Assembly (NCBI RefSeq): GCF_900109045.1
Contig: NZ_FNYL01000013.1
Location: 226,584 to 290,583 of the forward strand
Direction: 5' to 3'
DNA from: Dyadobacter sp. SG02
GTDB taxonomy: Bacteria > Bacteroidota > Bacteroidia > Cytophagales > Spirosomataceae
Length of the DNA: 64,000 nucleotides
The first letter of the stretch is position 1. Every line of letters begins with the position of its first letter. Below the pieces are notes generated by a model, which worked only from the letters and a program-made list of their open reading frames with translations, made no database searches and was not told where the DNA came from. Made by a program: the position numbers and the translations under genes. This document shows, one piece after another, positions 45,262-54,526 of this stretch.

Positions 45262-46311
45262 ATGGAAACCACCAAGAAAAATAAATCCCTCGCCGACCTG
45301 ACTATCACGGCCATTACGCTGATGATCGTTGCCGCAATCCTCTATTACCTGTGCCAGTATTTTTTTAAACAAAGCCAGGCCGAAGAGACCAACGACGCGC
45401 AGGTGGAAGCTTACGTAAATCCCGTATCGGCCCGGGTGGGCGGGTACATTGCCCAAATACGTTTCGAAGAGAATGCGATCGTTCACCAGGGCGACACGCT
45501 GGTGGTGCTGGACGACCGCGAATACCGGATCCGCGTGACGGAAGCCGAGGCTGCATTGGAAGATTCCCGCGCGCAGCTCATCGTACTGCACACGTCCATC
45601 CGCGCGTCGCGTACAGCCACAACCGTTAACGAGGACCAGATATCCTCGGCCAAAGCGAGGCTGTGGCAACAGGAGCAGGATATGAAACGCTTCCGGAATC
45701 TGTTGCAGGAAGAAGCGGTAACGGGCCAGGAGTTTGAGCAGGTGAAGGCCAGGTACGATGTCGCTTCCAGCGAATACAATGCATCGCAGCACACGCTCAC
45801 CACCAGTTTTTCCCGTATCAAAGAACTCGAAGCCCGTGAAGCATTGCTGCTGGCCGATATCAAACGCAAGACGGCAATACTCGATTTCGCCAGGGTAAAT
45901 CTGGGCTATACTGTGGTTACAGCTCCTTTTACGGGAAGATTAGGACGTCGGACCATTCATGAAGGCCTCCAAATCCAGCCCGGCCAGCCGCTTGTATCGA
46001 TCATTAACGAGGGGAACAAGTGGGTAACTGCCAATTACAAGGAAACGCAGGTTGCAGAAATGCAACCAGGGCAGAAGGTTACGATTGCATTGGATGCATT
46101 GCCGGGCAAAACGTACCACGGCGAGATCGAATCCATCGCCGGCGCTACCGGGTCGAAATTTACATTACTGCCACCCGATAATTCCACCGGTAATTTTGTG
46201 AAAATCACACAACGCGTTCCTGTGAAGATCAGGCTCACCGATCCCGACCTGAATGCCGTGAAGGTAGGAATGAATGCGACAGTAGCGATTGCCAAAGCCC
46301 AGCAGCGATGA
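45262..46311 (+). CDS. HlyD/EmrA-type membrane fusion protein (system 1)
   Basis: 349 residues. One transmembrane helix near the N-terminus (ITAITLMIVAAILYYLCQYF). Lipoyl-type halves: TNDAQVEAYVNPVSARVGGYIAQIRFEENAIVHQGDTLVVLDD and, at the end of the coiled coil, LGYTVVTAPFTGRLGRRTIHEGLQIQPGQPLVSI. A long coiled coil lies between, followed by a beta-barrel (VTANYKETQVAEMQPGQKVTIALDAL). It links the MFS pump to TolC. It overlaps the MFS gene by 4 bp (ATGA). Confidence 0.9.
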   Translation: METTKKNKSLADLTITAITLMIVAAILYYLCQYFFKQSQAEETNDAQVEAYVNPVSARVGGYIAQIRFEENAIVHQGDTLVVLDDREYRIRVTEAEAALEDSRAQLIVLHTSIRASRTATTVNEDQISSAKARLWQQEQDMKRFRNLLQEEAVTGQEFEQVKARYDVASSEYNASQHTLTTSFSRIKELEAREALLLADIKRKTAILDFARVNLGYTVVTAPFTGRLGRRTIHEGLQIQPGQPLVSIINEGNKWVTANYKETQVAEMQPGQKVTIALDALPGKTYHGEIESIAGATGSKFTLLPPDNSTGNFVKITQRVPVKIRLTDPDLNAVKVGMNATVAIAKAQQR

Positions 46312-47903
46312 ACAACCCGGAATACTTTCAGCGTTGGGTGGTGCGCCAGCGACCGCTACTGTACCTGATACTGGTGGCAATGCTGCTCGTGGGCCTTTCG
46401 CCATTCGGATTATATGCCTTGAACCAGGCGTATGTCCTGGGGGCATTCGGCGCGCAGCCGGAAGATGTAACTTTTTCCATGCAGATTACTTATGTGGGCA
46501 TTATCGCTTTCCTGCCCATTCAGTTCCGGTTGCTGCGCTACTTCGAAGCCCGGAGTTACCTGATCACGATCATGCTGCTGGCGATCGTGATGAGTTTCCT
46601 GAGCATGCAGGTGCGCGACATTTACGTTTTTATGGTATTGCGGCTCCTGACCGGCTTCCTTACCGCCGCATTTGGTGGTCGGATGCTCACGCTTATTTTC
46701 GGTTTGTTGAAACCCGGTCCGGGACAAATCATCGGTTCTTCGATGTTTTATGGCTCGGCATTGGGCGGCATTACCGTCGCCGGGCTTGCAACCGCCGCCG
46801 TGGCCGACCGCATGGCGTGGCAGCATATTTATCTGTTTTTGATATTTGCACAGGCCATCTGCATACTGCTGATACTGCTCATTTTCAGAAGCAAGTCGGA
46901 TGTAAAACCGTATCCGCTCTACCAGGTCGACTGGATCAGCTTTCTGCTGGCCACGGGAATTCTCTTGTTAACGGTTTATGTTTTCCTGTACGGCCCAAGG
47001 TACTATTGGTTTAGTGATGTGCGTGTGTGTTCTGCCGCGTTTGGCGCTTTGGTGGGTGTGACTTTATTTGCTATCCGCCAAAGCCGGCGCAGGCGGCCCT
47101 ACCTCCACCTGCACATTTTCAAGTCCAAGCAGTTTATCATCGGCATTATATTGCTGACGCTCTTCTATGGTATGAAGGACACCATTACCCTGATCTACGG
47201 CCTGACCGGCGGTGTGCTCAGGTGGAACAGCAACGACATTATGCAGCTCGCGGCCGTAAACCTCACCGGGCTGGTGACCTCCATGGCATGCACGGCCTGG
47301 CTCATGATCCGGCTGGACAAGAAAAGGCCACTTGTCATGATTGCCGGCTTCGGGGTAATGCTGGCTTACCATTGGTGGATGTACCAAATATTCAGTACGG
47401 ATTTATCTTTCAGCGATCTGGCCTTGCCGGTCTTCATGCAGGGTGTCGCATGCGGAATGCTCTTCGTTCCGCTCGTCGGCTTTTCGGTGGCTGCCCTGCC
47501 GTCTTACACGGGATTTGCCGGTATTACCGTCGCCGCGGCAGCACGCCTGGCAGCCGGGCTAAACAGCAGTGCGGGACTGTATACGTTGCAATTGTTTTAT
47601 AATCAATCCAATAAAGAGAATTTTCTAGCATTCCTTTCCGACACCAATTTCCTGTTTGCGGAGCGATCGGGTGCTTACACCCGGTTGTTCGCATCCCAGG
47701 GCTTTGCCGCGGAACAGGCTGCGAGTGCAGGGAAAAGCATATTGTTCAGGAATACGCTGGTGCAAAGCCAGCTACTGACCAATATGGCCATTTTCAAGAT
47801 CGTTGCTATTATTTCGTCGATCATCATGGCAGGCCTCGTACTCATGGTGATTGTAAAAAGCCTGAAAGCTAAAAAATCGTTGTCAGCCGTCGGCAGTGAG
47901 TAA
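46308..47903 (+). CDS. MFS transporter, DHA2/EmrB-like (system 1)
   Basis: 531 residues with about 14 hydrophobic helices, as in DHA2 drug:H+ antiporters. The second helix is followed by VTFSMQITYVGIIAFLPIQFRLLRYFEARSYL; the DIYVFMVLRLLTGFLTAAFGGRMLTL stretch matches the EmrB-type family motif region. Gene order TolC-HlyD-MFS indicates a complete tripartite pump that expels drugs or other hydrophobic compounds; the actual substrate is unknown. The next gene is convergent, 23 bp away, with no terminator recognised. Confidence 0.88.
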   Translation: MNNPEYFQRWVVRQRPLLYLILVAMLLVGLSPFGLYALNQAYVLGAFGAQPEDVTFSMQITYVGIIAFLPIQFRLLRYFEARSYLITIMLLAIVMSFLSMQVRDIYVFMVLRLLTGFLTAAFGGRMLTLIFGLLKPGPGQIIGSSMFYGSALGGITVAGLATAAVADRMAWQHIYLFLIFAQAICILLILLIFRSKSDVKPYPLYQVDWISFLLATGILLLTVYVFLYGPRYYWFSDVRVCSAAFGALVGVTLFAIRQSRRRRPYLHLHIFKSKQFIIGIILLTLFYGMKDTITLIYGLTGGVLRWNSNDIMQLAAVNLTGLVTSMACTAWLMIRLDKKRPLVMIAGFGVMLAYHWWMYQIFSTDLSFSDLALPVFMQGVACGMLFVPLVGFSVAALPSYTGFAGITVAAAARLAAGLNSSAGLYTLQLFYNQSNKENFLAFLSDTNFLFAERSGAYTRLFASQGFAAEQAASAGKSILFRNTLVQSQLLTNMAIFKIVAIISSIIMAGLVLMVIVKSLKAKKSLSAVGSE

Positions 47904-47926
47904 TGCTTGGGGCCTTAGAATAGAAA

Positions 47927-50173
47927 TTACCGTGCTTCGGGTTGCTCGGGTGGTAAAACCAGGGAGATGGTAGTGCCCTGGTTGCTTTCGATCGTAAAAC
48001 GGGCGTTGATATCGTCGCTCAATCCGGTCATTAGTTTCATGCCCAGGGAATTGATATTCAGCCAGTTCAGGTCTTTCGGTAACCCGACGCCGTCATCGGA
48101 TATGGATAAATGTACCTGTCCGTCCGGTTTCTTTTTCATGGCCACGACAATCCGTCCCTCGTTTCGGTCGGTAAACGCATATTTCAACGCGTTGGTTATG
48201 GCCTCGTTTAATATGAGTGCCAGCGGAATAGCCCTGGCCACTTTCAGGTCGACAGGGTCGAGGTCCAGTTCAAAACGGATGGCTTTATCTACGACAAAGC
48301 TATCCTGAAGGTATTCGACCAGTTCTTTGAGGTACAGGTTCATTTTCACGATCCTGACGTCATCGGACTGGTAAAGTTTCTGGTGGATCAGCGACATGGC
48401 GAAAACCCGCCGCTGGCTGTTCCGGATCACGGTGATCAAACTCTGGGTCGGATGGGCAAGCTGCATTTCCAGCAAGCCCATTACGGTCTGGAGGTTATTT
48501 TTTACACGGTGGTGCACTTCTTTTAAAAGCCACTCTTTTTCCTCGACAAGATTGAGCAGGGCGCTGTTTTTCTGCCTGATGTCGATTTGTTGCAAAGTGA
48601 GTTGTTCATTGTTCCGCTTTTTGGTACGGTATTGATTGTAAATAAGGCCGGAAAACAAAAGCAGCATAAACGCACCGCCGATTGTGACATTTCGTTCCAG
48701 CTCTTTCTGGCGGATACTAGCCTGCTGGATAACGTTCTGCCGGTTGAGCAATGCGATATTCTGCTCTTTTTCCTTGCTGTCGTACTGGATCTGCAAAGTG
48801 GCGATCTTGCTGCTTTTGGCCTCGTTGAAAATCGAATCGCTCAGCGACTTGAATTGCTGCTGATGGCGTATCGCGCTCAGGTAATTCCCTTGCGCAGAGT
48901 CCACTTTGAAAAGCATCGCATGCAGCTGCGATACGAGCCGTACCGTACCATTGCGGTGGTTGATGTGCAATGCTTCGCTGAGGTAATGCCTGGCCTTGTC
49001 GTATTCCCTGATCGTCAGATAGTAATTACCAATGTCCTTATAGATATCCACGAAGTCGATATCTTCGTTTTTTACGCTTTTCAGAAGCGAAATGATTGTG
49101 TTATAGCTCTTTTCCGCCAGGCCGTAGTTTTTGATGCCCATGTAACAATGGCCATACGTTTTGGCCACGGTCAACTTGGCGAATATGTTGTTGGGAGGAT
49201 TTTTTTCGACAAGGTCATTGTAAAATGCGATCGCTTTTCCTGCATGGCCCATATTCACCATTCCCCTGCAAATCCCGTTGCCGGTGCTGAGTACCATCAT
49301 GGTTTCATGCTGACTGGAAAAGACATTCAGTGCTTTCTGAAGATACAGTATCCCCGGCTCCCACTGGCCCAGATCGTAGTAGGCGGACGCCAGTTTCGAA
49401 TAGAAAAAACCAATGAATATCGTGTCGTTTGCCTGCTGGGCGGTTTCAATAGCCGCATGTCCGTATTTGATCGACTCCTGGTAATTTCCGAGGCAGTTAC
49501 TCACCTCCGTCAGCATATTGTACGTGAGGTGCAACGGGCCGTTGATGGACCGAAATAATGCGAGGACATTTTCAAATTCACTGAGTGCCTTGGCGTAATT
49601 TCCCTGTTTATAATGTATGTCGGCAATCCTTCCCAGCATGTCGATTTCGGATTCTTTGTCACCGGCTTTCTTGAAGAGCGCCTTTGCCTGCCAAAAGCAT
49701 TTGGCTTTTTCGATCAGCCCTTCATTGCTTTGCGGGTAGGTTTCACCCAGGTAAAACCACGCGATGGCCGAAAGCAGCGTTTCACCTCCGGCAGCACTTA
49801 GCCCGATAGCCTTTTTGGTAATCCTCACGCCACGGGGCCGGTCGCCGGTTTCGGAGAACAAAATACTCCATGTGAGCAAGGTCATGATCTGGCCTTTTTT
49901 GTAGCCCAGCCGGTTGCTCAGGGAAAGAGCGGAGACAAGGTGGGTGCTTGCACTGTCCATATCTGCTTTCGCCTCCCCGGGTTTATAGATGTAAAAGGTG
50001 GAAAGCTTCAATAGCAGGATGATCTTGTTGGTATCCGCCTTGGCGCCTGGAAGAGCGAGGGCCGCACTGTCGGCAAATGACCGGGTTAACCGGGGGAAGA
50101 GGAATGATGCTTTTACTTCAAAATGGTAAGCCGATAGGAGCAGTGAAATAGCGATGTAGCAGGATCTGCTCAT
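47927..50173 (-). CDS. TPR-containing sensor histidine kinase (HisKA_2/HWE type), second of three
   Basis: 748 residues. A hydrophobic start (YIAISLLLSAYHFEVKAS) acts as a signal sequence. TPR helices run to about residue 460, including GRIADIHYKQGNYAKALSEFENVLALF and DIGNYYLTIREYDKARHYLSEALHIN. A transmembrane helix (VTIGGAFMLLLFSGLIYNQY) is followed by the DHp motif KEVHHRVKNNLQTVMGLLEMQ with the HHR pair at 554-555. The ATPase domain has LILNEAITNALKYAF and SDDGVGLP. No receiver is attached. It is convergent with the MFS gene. The sigma-54 regulator at 52442 is the nearest response regulator, 2.3 kb away on the other strand. Confidence 0.87.
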   Translation of the reverse strand: MSRSCYIAISLLLSAYHFEVKASFLFPRLTRSFADSAALALPGAKADTNKIILLLKLSTFYIYKPGEAKADMDSASTHLVSALSLSNRLGYKKGQIMTLLTWSILFSETGDRPRGVRITKKAIGLSAAGGETLLSAIAWFYLGETYPQSNEGLIEKAKCFWQAKALFKKAGDKESEIDMLGRIADIHYKQGNYAKALSEFENVLALFRSINGPLHLTYNMLTEVSNCLGNYQESIKYGHAAIETAQQANDTIFIGFFYSKLASAYYDLGQWEPGILYLQKALNVFSSQHETMMVLSTGNGICRGMVNMGHAGKAIAFYNDLVEKNPPNNIFAKLTVAKTYGHCYMGIKNYGLAEKSYNTIISLLKSVKNEDIDFVDIYKDIGNYYLTIREYDKARHYLSEALHINHRNGTVRLVSQLHAMLFKVDSAQGNYLSAIRHQQQFKSLSDSIFNEAKSSKIATLQIQYDSKEKEQNIALLNRQNVIQQASIRQKELERNVTIGGAFMLLLFSGLIYNQYRTKKRNNEQLTLQQIDIRQKNSALLNLVEEKEWLLKEVHHRVKNNLQTVMGLLEMQLAHPTQSLITVIRNSQRRVFAMSLIHQKLYQSDDVRIVKMNLYLKELVEYLQDSFVVDKAIRFELDLDPVDLKVARAIPLALILNEAITNALKYAFTDRNEGRIVVAMKKKPDGQVHLSISDDGVGLPKDLNWLNINSLGMKLMTGLSDDINARFTIESNQGTTISLVLPPEQPEAR

Positions 50174-50301
50174 GACACAACCGGATTAAAGTATAATTGA
50201 ACAGATATGCAAGACATCTATATCCTCTTTATACCTGGCAAGGTCAATAAAATTAGCAAATTGTCGCAAAGAATCATAGCACATCCAGCCTGTTTTGTAC
50301 A

Positions 50302-50652
50302 TCATTGCGCGGGCATCATGGCCATCCGCACTTCCACCACCGCGCCGTATTGAATAATCGGGCACGCTCCGGCGATTTCAACCGCCTCCTCGTAGTCGTT
50401 TGCCCGGATCAGAAACAGGCCCGCGATAGACGTTTTGCCCGCAGTGTAAGGCCCGCTTGCCACCGGGTTACCCCTTTGGATAAAACGACCGTCCGCATCC
50501 CAGCGCCTGGGCGGTCCAACCAGCTTGTTCCGGGCAGCAATACCGGCTATCCAGTCCTGGTAGGGTTTCACGGCCATTTTCATTTCATCCGGGGAGGGCC
50601 TGGCATCGTTGCTCGTCAAGTCCCGGTGGATTACCAAGAGAAATTCGTTCAT
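50302..50652 (-). CDS. YciI family (YCII-related) protein
   Basis: 116 residues. Start MNEFLLVIHRD, with KMAVKPYQDWIAGIAARNKLVGPP, a GRFIQRGNPVASGPYTAGKTSIAGLFLIRANDYEEAVEIAGACP stretch and ending VEVRMAMMPAQ: the dimeric ferredoxin-like fold of YCII proteins, often found next to ECF sigma factors. Here the neighbour is a PfkB-like gene 177 bp upstream on the same strand. Function unknown; members are small putative enzymes or binding proteins. Confidence 0.85.
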   Translation of the reverse strand: MNEFLLVIHRDLTSNDARPSPDEMKMAVKPYQDWIAGIAARNKLVGPPRRWDADGRFIQRGNPVASGPYTAGKTSIAGLFLIRANDYEEAVEIAGACPIIQYGAVVEVRMAMMPAQ

Positions 50653-50706
50653 CGCTGTTTGGGTTAGAATGGACTATCGATCGGTTTTGCGCTTTCGTTC
50701 TCCAAA

Positions 50707-50736
50707 TTGCCGGGCATCGAATTGCCCGGCATCGAA
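50707..50736. repeat. Short tandem repeat, two 15-bp units
   Basis: TTGCCGGGCATCGAA (50707-50721) is followed at once by TTGCCCGGCATCGAA (50722-50736), one mismatch. It lies in the 177-bp gap upstream of the YciI gene. No further copies were seen. Confidence 0.5.
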
Positions 50737-50829
50737 CGCATGTGACTATACGGAGACTTTTGGGCACTTATTATCCAAGGCGGCCGGGCAGGAGATCGGC
50801 CATTCCGCTTGCCTCGCAGGGGGTGGGCG

Positions 50830-51849
50830 CTACCCCGGTGATTCCTGATAAAGATGCATGGTGTCGGGCCTTTCCAGGTCGTCGATCCACTGGTCAATGT
50901 AAGCCAGCAGGTTCTTTTGGTCCAGGCGCCCGGACCGTTCTCCAAAACTGCCGAAAACGACCAGCCCGAAGGCGACGCAATGGGCGATCTCCAATTGCAG
51001 CAGCAAGCTCATGCTGAAACCGGTAATGAAGTTCTGACGGGCGTCGGTAGCCATTTCGAGGACGGGTGCGGCCCGCATCCGCGCCAGGGTAAATTGTTGT
51101 TGCTCACTGAACAAAACCGCCTTGGAAGCAGAGTATACCAGCAACCGCGTGACGTTCAGGGTCCTGAAAATGGAAATGCATTTCCGGTTCAGGTCGCTTG
51201 CATCCTCGTCCGCCATGCCCGCGTCGGCCTGGATTCCGTTCAGGACCCGCCACAGTTTGCCTGCCTCGCTCTCGTCCAGCGCAAAAGTGACTTTGCCATA
51301 CAGCGAAAAATCACTGATAATGTCGAGTACCTCATCTACCTGGAAGGACAGCCTGTGCTGCGGATCGCCGAGATAAAAGATAAATTCGAGGTCTTTTTTC
51401 CGGATCGGTTTGATAACGTCATAAAGCAGCCCGCTCCAAAGATCGGAGGCACCGGTAAGGCTGGACCAATTATCAAATGCGACCGTCCGGCAGCAGCTGA
51501 ACAGCGCGCGCAATTCGGAAATAATCGCCTCGTTCCGTACGAATATCCAGGGGTAGCGTTCGCTGGCAATGTGTGTTGTGTCAATTCGAAGACCAGCCAG
51601 CGAGGTCAGATCATACGGGCTGTCCAGGGTAAGACTTCTGATACCTAAAAACTGCAATAAACCGGGAAGGACGATTTCATGGATGCCGAAAGAACTCATG
51701 TCGAGCATCGATACCGGGCGATCGCTGGAATGCGTGGGCCGTTCGCGGCTCAGATATACCGTTTGCGAAGCGTCATATGCCTGTATTCTCGACCGTAAAT
51801 CTGTCAGGATAGGCCTCGCATTGACCATTTCAAAGCTGGATGTTTTCAT
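50830..51849 (-). CDS. Degenerate PfkB/ribokinase-fold protein (probable pseudokinase)
   Basis: 339 residues. The layout follows PfkB carbohydrate kinases: VAFDNWSSLTGASDLWSGLL (about 123-142), a FIFYLGDPQHRLSF stretch similar to the DP(A/E)xR of the family (157-169), GKVTFALDESEAGKLWRVL (185-203), and NFITGFSMSLLLQLEIAHCVAFGLVVFGSFG (273-303) near the end. At the signature GAGDxFxxGF the sequence reads ATDARQNFITGF (267-278), so the catalytic Asp is replaced by Gln and the glycine frame is lost. This points to a fold retained for binding, not sugar phosphorylation. A divergent active enzyme cannot be excluded. The assignment rests on motif reading alone. Confidence 0.55.
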   Translation of the reverse strand: MKTSSFEMVNARPILTDLRSRIQAYDASQTVYLSRERPTHSSDRPVSMLDMSSFGIHEIVLPGLLQFLGIRSLTLDSPYDLTSLAGLRIDTTHIASERYPWIFVRNEAIISELRALFSCCRTVAFDNWSSLTGASDLWSGLLYDVIKPIRKKDLEFIFYLGDPQHRLSFQVDEVLDIISDFSLYGKVTFALDESEAGKLWRVLNGIQADAGMADEDASDLNRKCISIFRTLNVTRLLVYSASKAVLFSEQQQFTLARMRAAPVLEMATDARQNFITGFSMSLLLQLEIAHCVAFGLVVFGSFGERSGRLDQKNLLAYIDQWIDDLERPDTMHLYQESPG

Positions 51850-52441
51850 CGTTTCGGGTTATTTCTGGTTGTGGAAACTCTGCCGTTCGTCTGCCGCGGA
51901 TGCACCTGCATTTCCTTCGGGACCTTGATGGACGGATCAAACACGTGCCATGCACGGCCCGCCATAAAAAAGGCCATTTCGGGCTCCTAGTAGCCGTTTT
52001 TGTAGTCGGTAGCATGGTAAAACCGAATTGTATTACTCCAAAACGAAGAAGAAATCCAAAAAACTGGATGACTAACCTCATTGTAGTTCCCTGCCGGAAC
52101 AGCTCGTCGGTGGGTACCGCAGTGTATGCAAGCATTGTTTTCGGATATCTCCAAAAAATTGGAGTTATCACAACGGTCCGTAGCGATCGGGCTCCGGGAT
52201 AGCCTGAAATCGGCCTGCGGAAAGGCCGTCTGCCGCGCCGGAACTGTGGAAAAAACTTGATATATTTATAATAAACGCAGTTATAACTAATGTAACGATC
52301 AGTAAATTAGCTGCTTACCGATTAATGCATTCGGTTTAATCCACTTGTTCGTCAGCTTGTTCCCGCCAGAATACCCGGGCGGTATAGTTATTTCTAAATA
52401 TGAAATTGGTCGTTATCTCAAAATTCTAGCCGTTTGAAGCA
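51850..52441. other. Intergenic region before the sigma-54 regulator
   Basis: About 590 bp between divergent genes. Open frames of 113-120 codons on both strands look like chance. Small perfect hairpins: CTCCAA/TTGGAG (52149-52164), CGGCCT/AGGCCG (52211-52228) and CCCGCC/GGGCGG (52362-52382). The stretch 52255-52330 is AT-rich with an 8-bp palindrome GTTATAAC. No clear -33/-7 pair was found; the last ~200 bp likely hold the regulator promoter. Confidence 0.45.
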
Positions 52442-54487
52442 ATGCAACCATCATCCAGTCTTTCAATCCACACATCTTCCTGCAAAATCCTGATTGTGGA
52501 AGACGAATATATTATTGCCAACAATCTTGAAATTATATTGACCAACGCCGGTTACACGGTGCAAGGAACTGCCAACTCGGTCGCCAAGGCATTGGATTTG
52601 ATCGGGCAGCAGACACCCGATATGGTCCTGCTGGATATTTATCTCAAAGGGAATGAAACTGGTATCGACCTGGCCAAGCAGTTGGAAGAAATCAATATTC
52701 CCTTCATTTACATTTCCGCCAATGACAACCAGAGCGTGCTGGAAGCGGTAAAGGCCACACAACCAAGCGGATATATTGTCAAACCATTCCGCGATAAGGA
52801 TGTCCTCACGACCCTGGAAATCGGGCGATACCGGCATTCGCATAGTGTGGAGGTGAAATTGCGGGAGGAAAAAGCATTGCAGATTGCGCTTACCGAGGCA
52901 ATGTCGGACAAGGGCAGCTGGGAAAGCAGGCTGTTGACTGTCGCCCGGTTGTTACAGAAGCATATTCCGTTCGATTTTTTAACCGTCCGGCAAAAGCGTG
53001 CGCATGCGACGCATGATTTCAATTTTTACCGCGTAGGATTCGAAGAGTACCAGGTGCTGGGTGTCCGGGACATTCTGCAGATGACCCATTCAAAGATCGA
53101 GCCACCCGTGCTTTGGCCGGACGGCCTGCTTTCCAACGAGCCCGTCCGCTATTCGGAAAGGGAGATGGAGGACTTGCTTTTGCAGGACCCCTATATACGG
53201 CTGGTAGCCAAAACGTTCCGTTTGCAATCGGCGCTGGCGATGTCGTTCGCCCTGGGAAATGGCGAACAGTTCCATATTTGTCTATTAAACCGGAATCCCC
53301 AACCTTACCTGGTCTCGCACCAGGCCCTGCTGGGACGGCTCGAACAACCGCTGTTGCTGACGCTCGAAAGGGTAATGGCCTACGAAGAGGTAGCCCGCCT
53401 CAGCGAAAAACTGAAACAGGAGAACTCCTATTTGCAGGAAGAAGTAAAGGCGTTCGTGAATTTCGAGGAGATTATCGGAAAGAGCGAAAGCCTGCTGCAC
53501 GTATTCAACCTGGTTACACAAGTTGCGCCGACGGACACGACGGTATTGGTGATGGGGGAGAGCGGTACGGGAAAAGAGCTGATTGCCAGGGCTATCCATA
53601 ACCAATCGCTTCGGAAAGATAAAATTCTGGTGAAGATCAATTGTGCGACGTTACCGGCAAACCTGATCGAATCGGAATTGTTCGGCCACGAAAAGGGGGC
53701 ATTTACCGGCGCTATCGAAAAACGGACCGGCAAATTCGAGCTGGCGCACGGGGGAACCATATTCCTCGACGAAATCGGCGAGCTGCCGCTGGAATTGCAG
53801 GCAAAATTGTTGCGGGTACTTCAAGAGAAGGAAATCGAACGGATAGGAGGAAGGGCGCCAATTAAAACAGATGTGCGCGTCATTGCGGCCACGAACCGCG
53901 ACCTGGAAACTGAGGTAGCGGAAGGCCGTTTCCGAATGGACCTTTTTTACAGGTTGGCAGCCTTTCCGCTGACGTTACCCGCACTGCGCGAACGCAAGGA
54001 GGACATTAGCTTACTCGCACACTTTTTTGCCCGAAAACTGACCCGGAAACAAGGAAAGCCGTTTTTAGGGTTCAGCGATACGGCACTCGACGAGTTGATC
54101 AATTACACATGGCCGGGAAATATCCGCGAGTTGGAAAATGTCATTGAACAGGCCGTCATCCTGAGTAACGGGCAAACGCCGCTGGCGCTCGGCAGGCCTC
54201 TTCAAAAGCGGTCCTTTGCGCTCAATGCTCCCCCGAGCCAGCCTGAAAATAACAAGACCTTCGCACAGGCGACAGCAGGTCCGCCCAAAAATTTGTCGGA
54301 AATGAAGCAGATGCAACGGATATCGGAGCGGGAATACATTCTATCGATCCTGAATCAGACCAACGGGCGGATCCGGGGCGCCGGCGGCGCTGCCGAACTG
54401 TTGAACCTGAGGCCTACTACACTCGAATATCGCATTGAAAAAATGGGTATCCGCAAGATGCTCACAGTCCAGTCACCTGATTCATAA
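52442..54487 (+). CDS. Sigma-54-dependent response regulator (REC-AAA+-Fis HTH)
   Basis: 681 residues. Receiver at 14-130: acidic Glu20/Asp21, phosphoacceptor Asp65 (VLLDIYLKGNETG), Lys114 (IVKPF). A linker of about 210 residues (150-325) has a GAF-like feel. The AAA+ domain runs about 340-570: Walker A GESGTGKE (372-379), the GAFTGA loop for sigma-54 contact (419-424) and Walker B TIFLDE (439-444). The terminal HTH is Fis-like (ILSILNQTNGRIRGAGGAAELLNLRPTTLEYRIEKMGI). It is the only response regulator in the efflux/kinase block and so the candidate partner of the TPR kinases. It is followed 39 bp later by the third kinase on the same strand. Confidence 0.9.
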   Translation: MQPSSSLSIHTSSCKILIVEDEYIIANNLEIILTNAGYTVQGTANSVAKALDLIGQQTPDMVLLDIYLKGNETGIDLAKQLEEINIPFIYISANDNQSVLEAVKATQPSGYIVKPFRDKDVLTTLEIGRYRHSHSVEVKLREEKALQIALTEAMSDKGSWESRLLTVARLLQKHIPFDFLTVRQKRAHATHDFNFYRVGFEEYQVLGVRDILQMTHSKIEPPVLWPDGLLSNEPVRYSEREMEDLLLQDPYIRLVAKTFRLQSALAMSFALGNGEQFHICLLNRNPQPYLVSHQALLGRLEQPLLLTLERVMAYEEVARLSEKLKQENSYLQEEVKAFVNFEEIIGKSESLLHVFNLVTQVAPTDTTVLVMGESGTGKELIARAIHNQSLRKDKILVKINCATLPANLIESELFGHEKGAFTGAIEKRTGKFELAHGGTIFLDEIGELPLELQAKLLRVLQEKEIERIGGRAPIKTDVRVIAATNRDLETEVAEGRFRMDLFYRLAAFPLTLPALRERKEDISLLAHFFARKLTRKQGKPFLGFSDTALDELINYTWPGNIRELENVIEQAVILSNGQTPLALGRPLQKRSFALNAPPSQPENNKTFAQATAGPPKNLSEMKQMQRISEREYILSILNQTNGRIRGAGGAAELLNLRPTTLEYRIEKMGIRKMLTVQSPDS

Positions 54488-54526
54488 ACACACCCGCATA
54501 CAACGGTAAATTTCGTCAAACTCACT

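Noticed and set aside
46289..47014. 241-codon plus-strand open frame overlapping the MFS gene
   Set aside because: Different frame of a well-supported transporter; rich in Arg, Gly and His, as expected of a shadow.
48587..49558. 323-codon plus-strand open frame inside the second TPR kinase gene
   Set aside because: Antisense to a clear kinase; the composition is that of a shadow frame.
50707..50736. CRISPR-like repeat
   Set aside because: Only two directly adjacent 15-bp units with no spacer; no cas genes in the window.
50664..50945. 93-codon minus-strand frame before the YciI gene
   Set aside because: Overlaps the PfkB-like gene in another frame and includes the tandem repeat; no protein-like features.
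51830..52202. Opposed open frames of 113 and 120 codons upstream of the sigma-54 regulator
   Set aside because: Both are low in recognisable structure and overlap each other; more consistent with an intergenic region.
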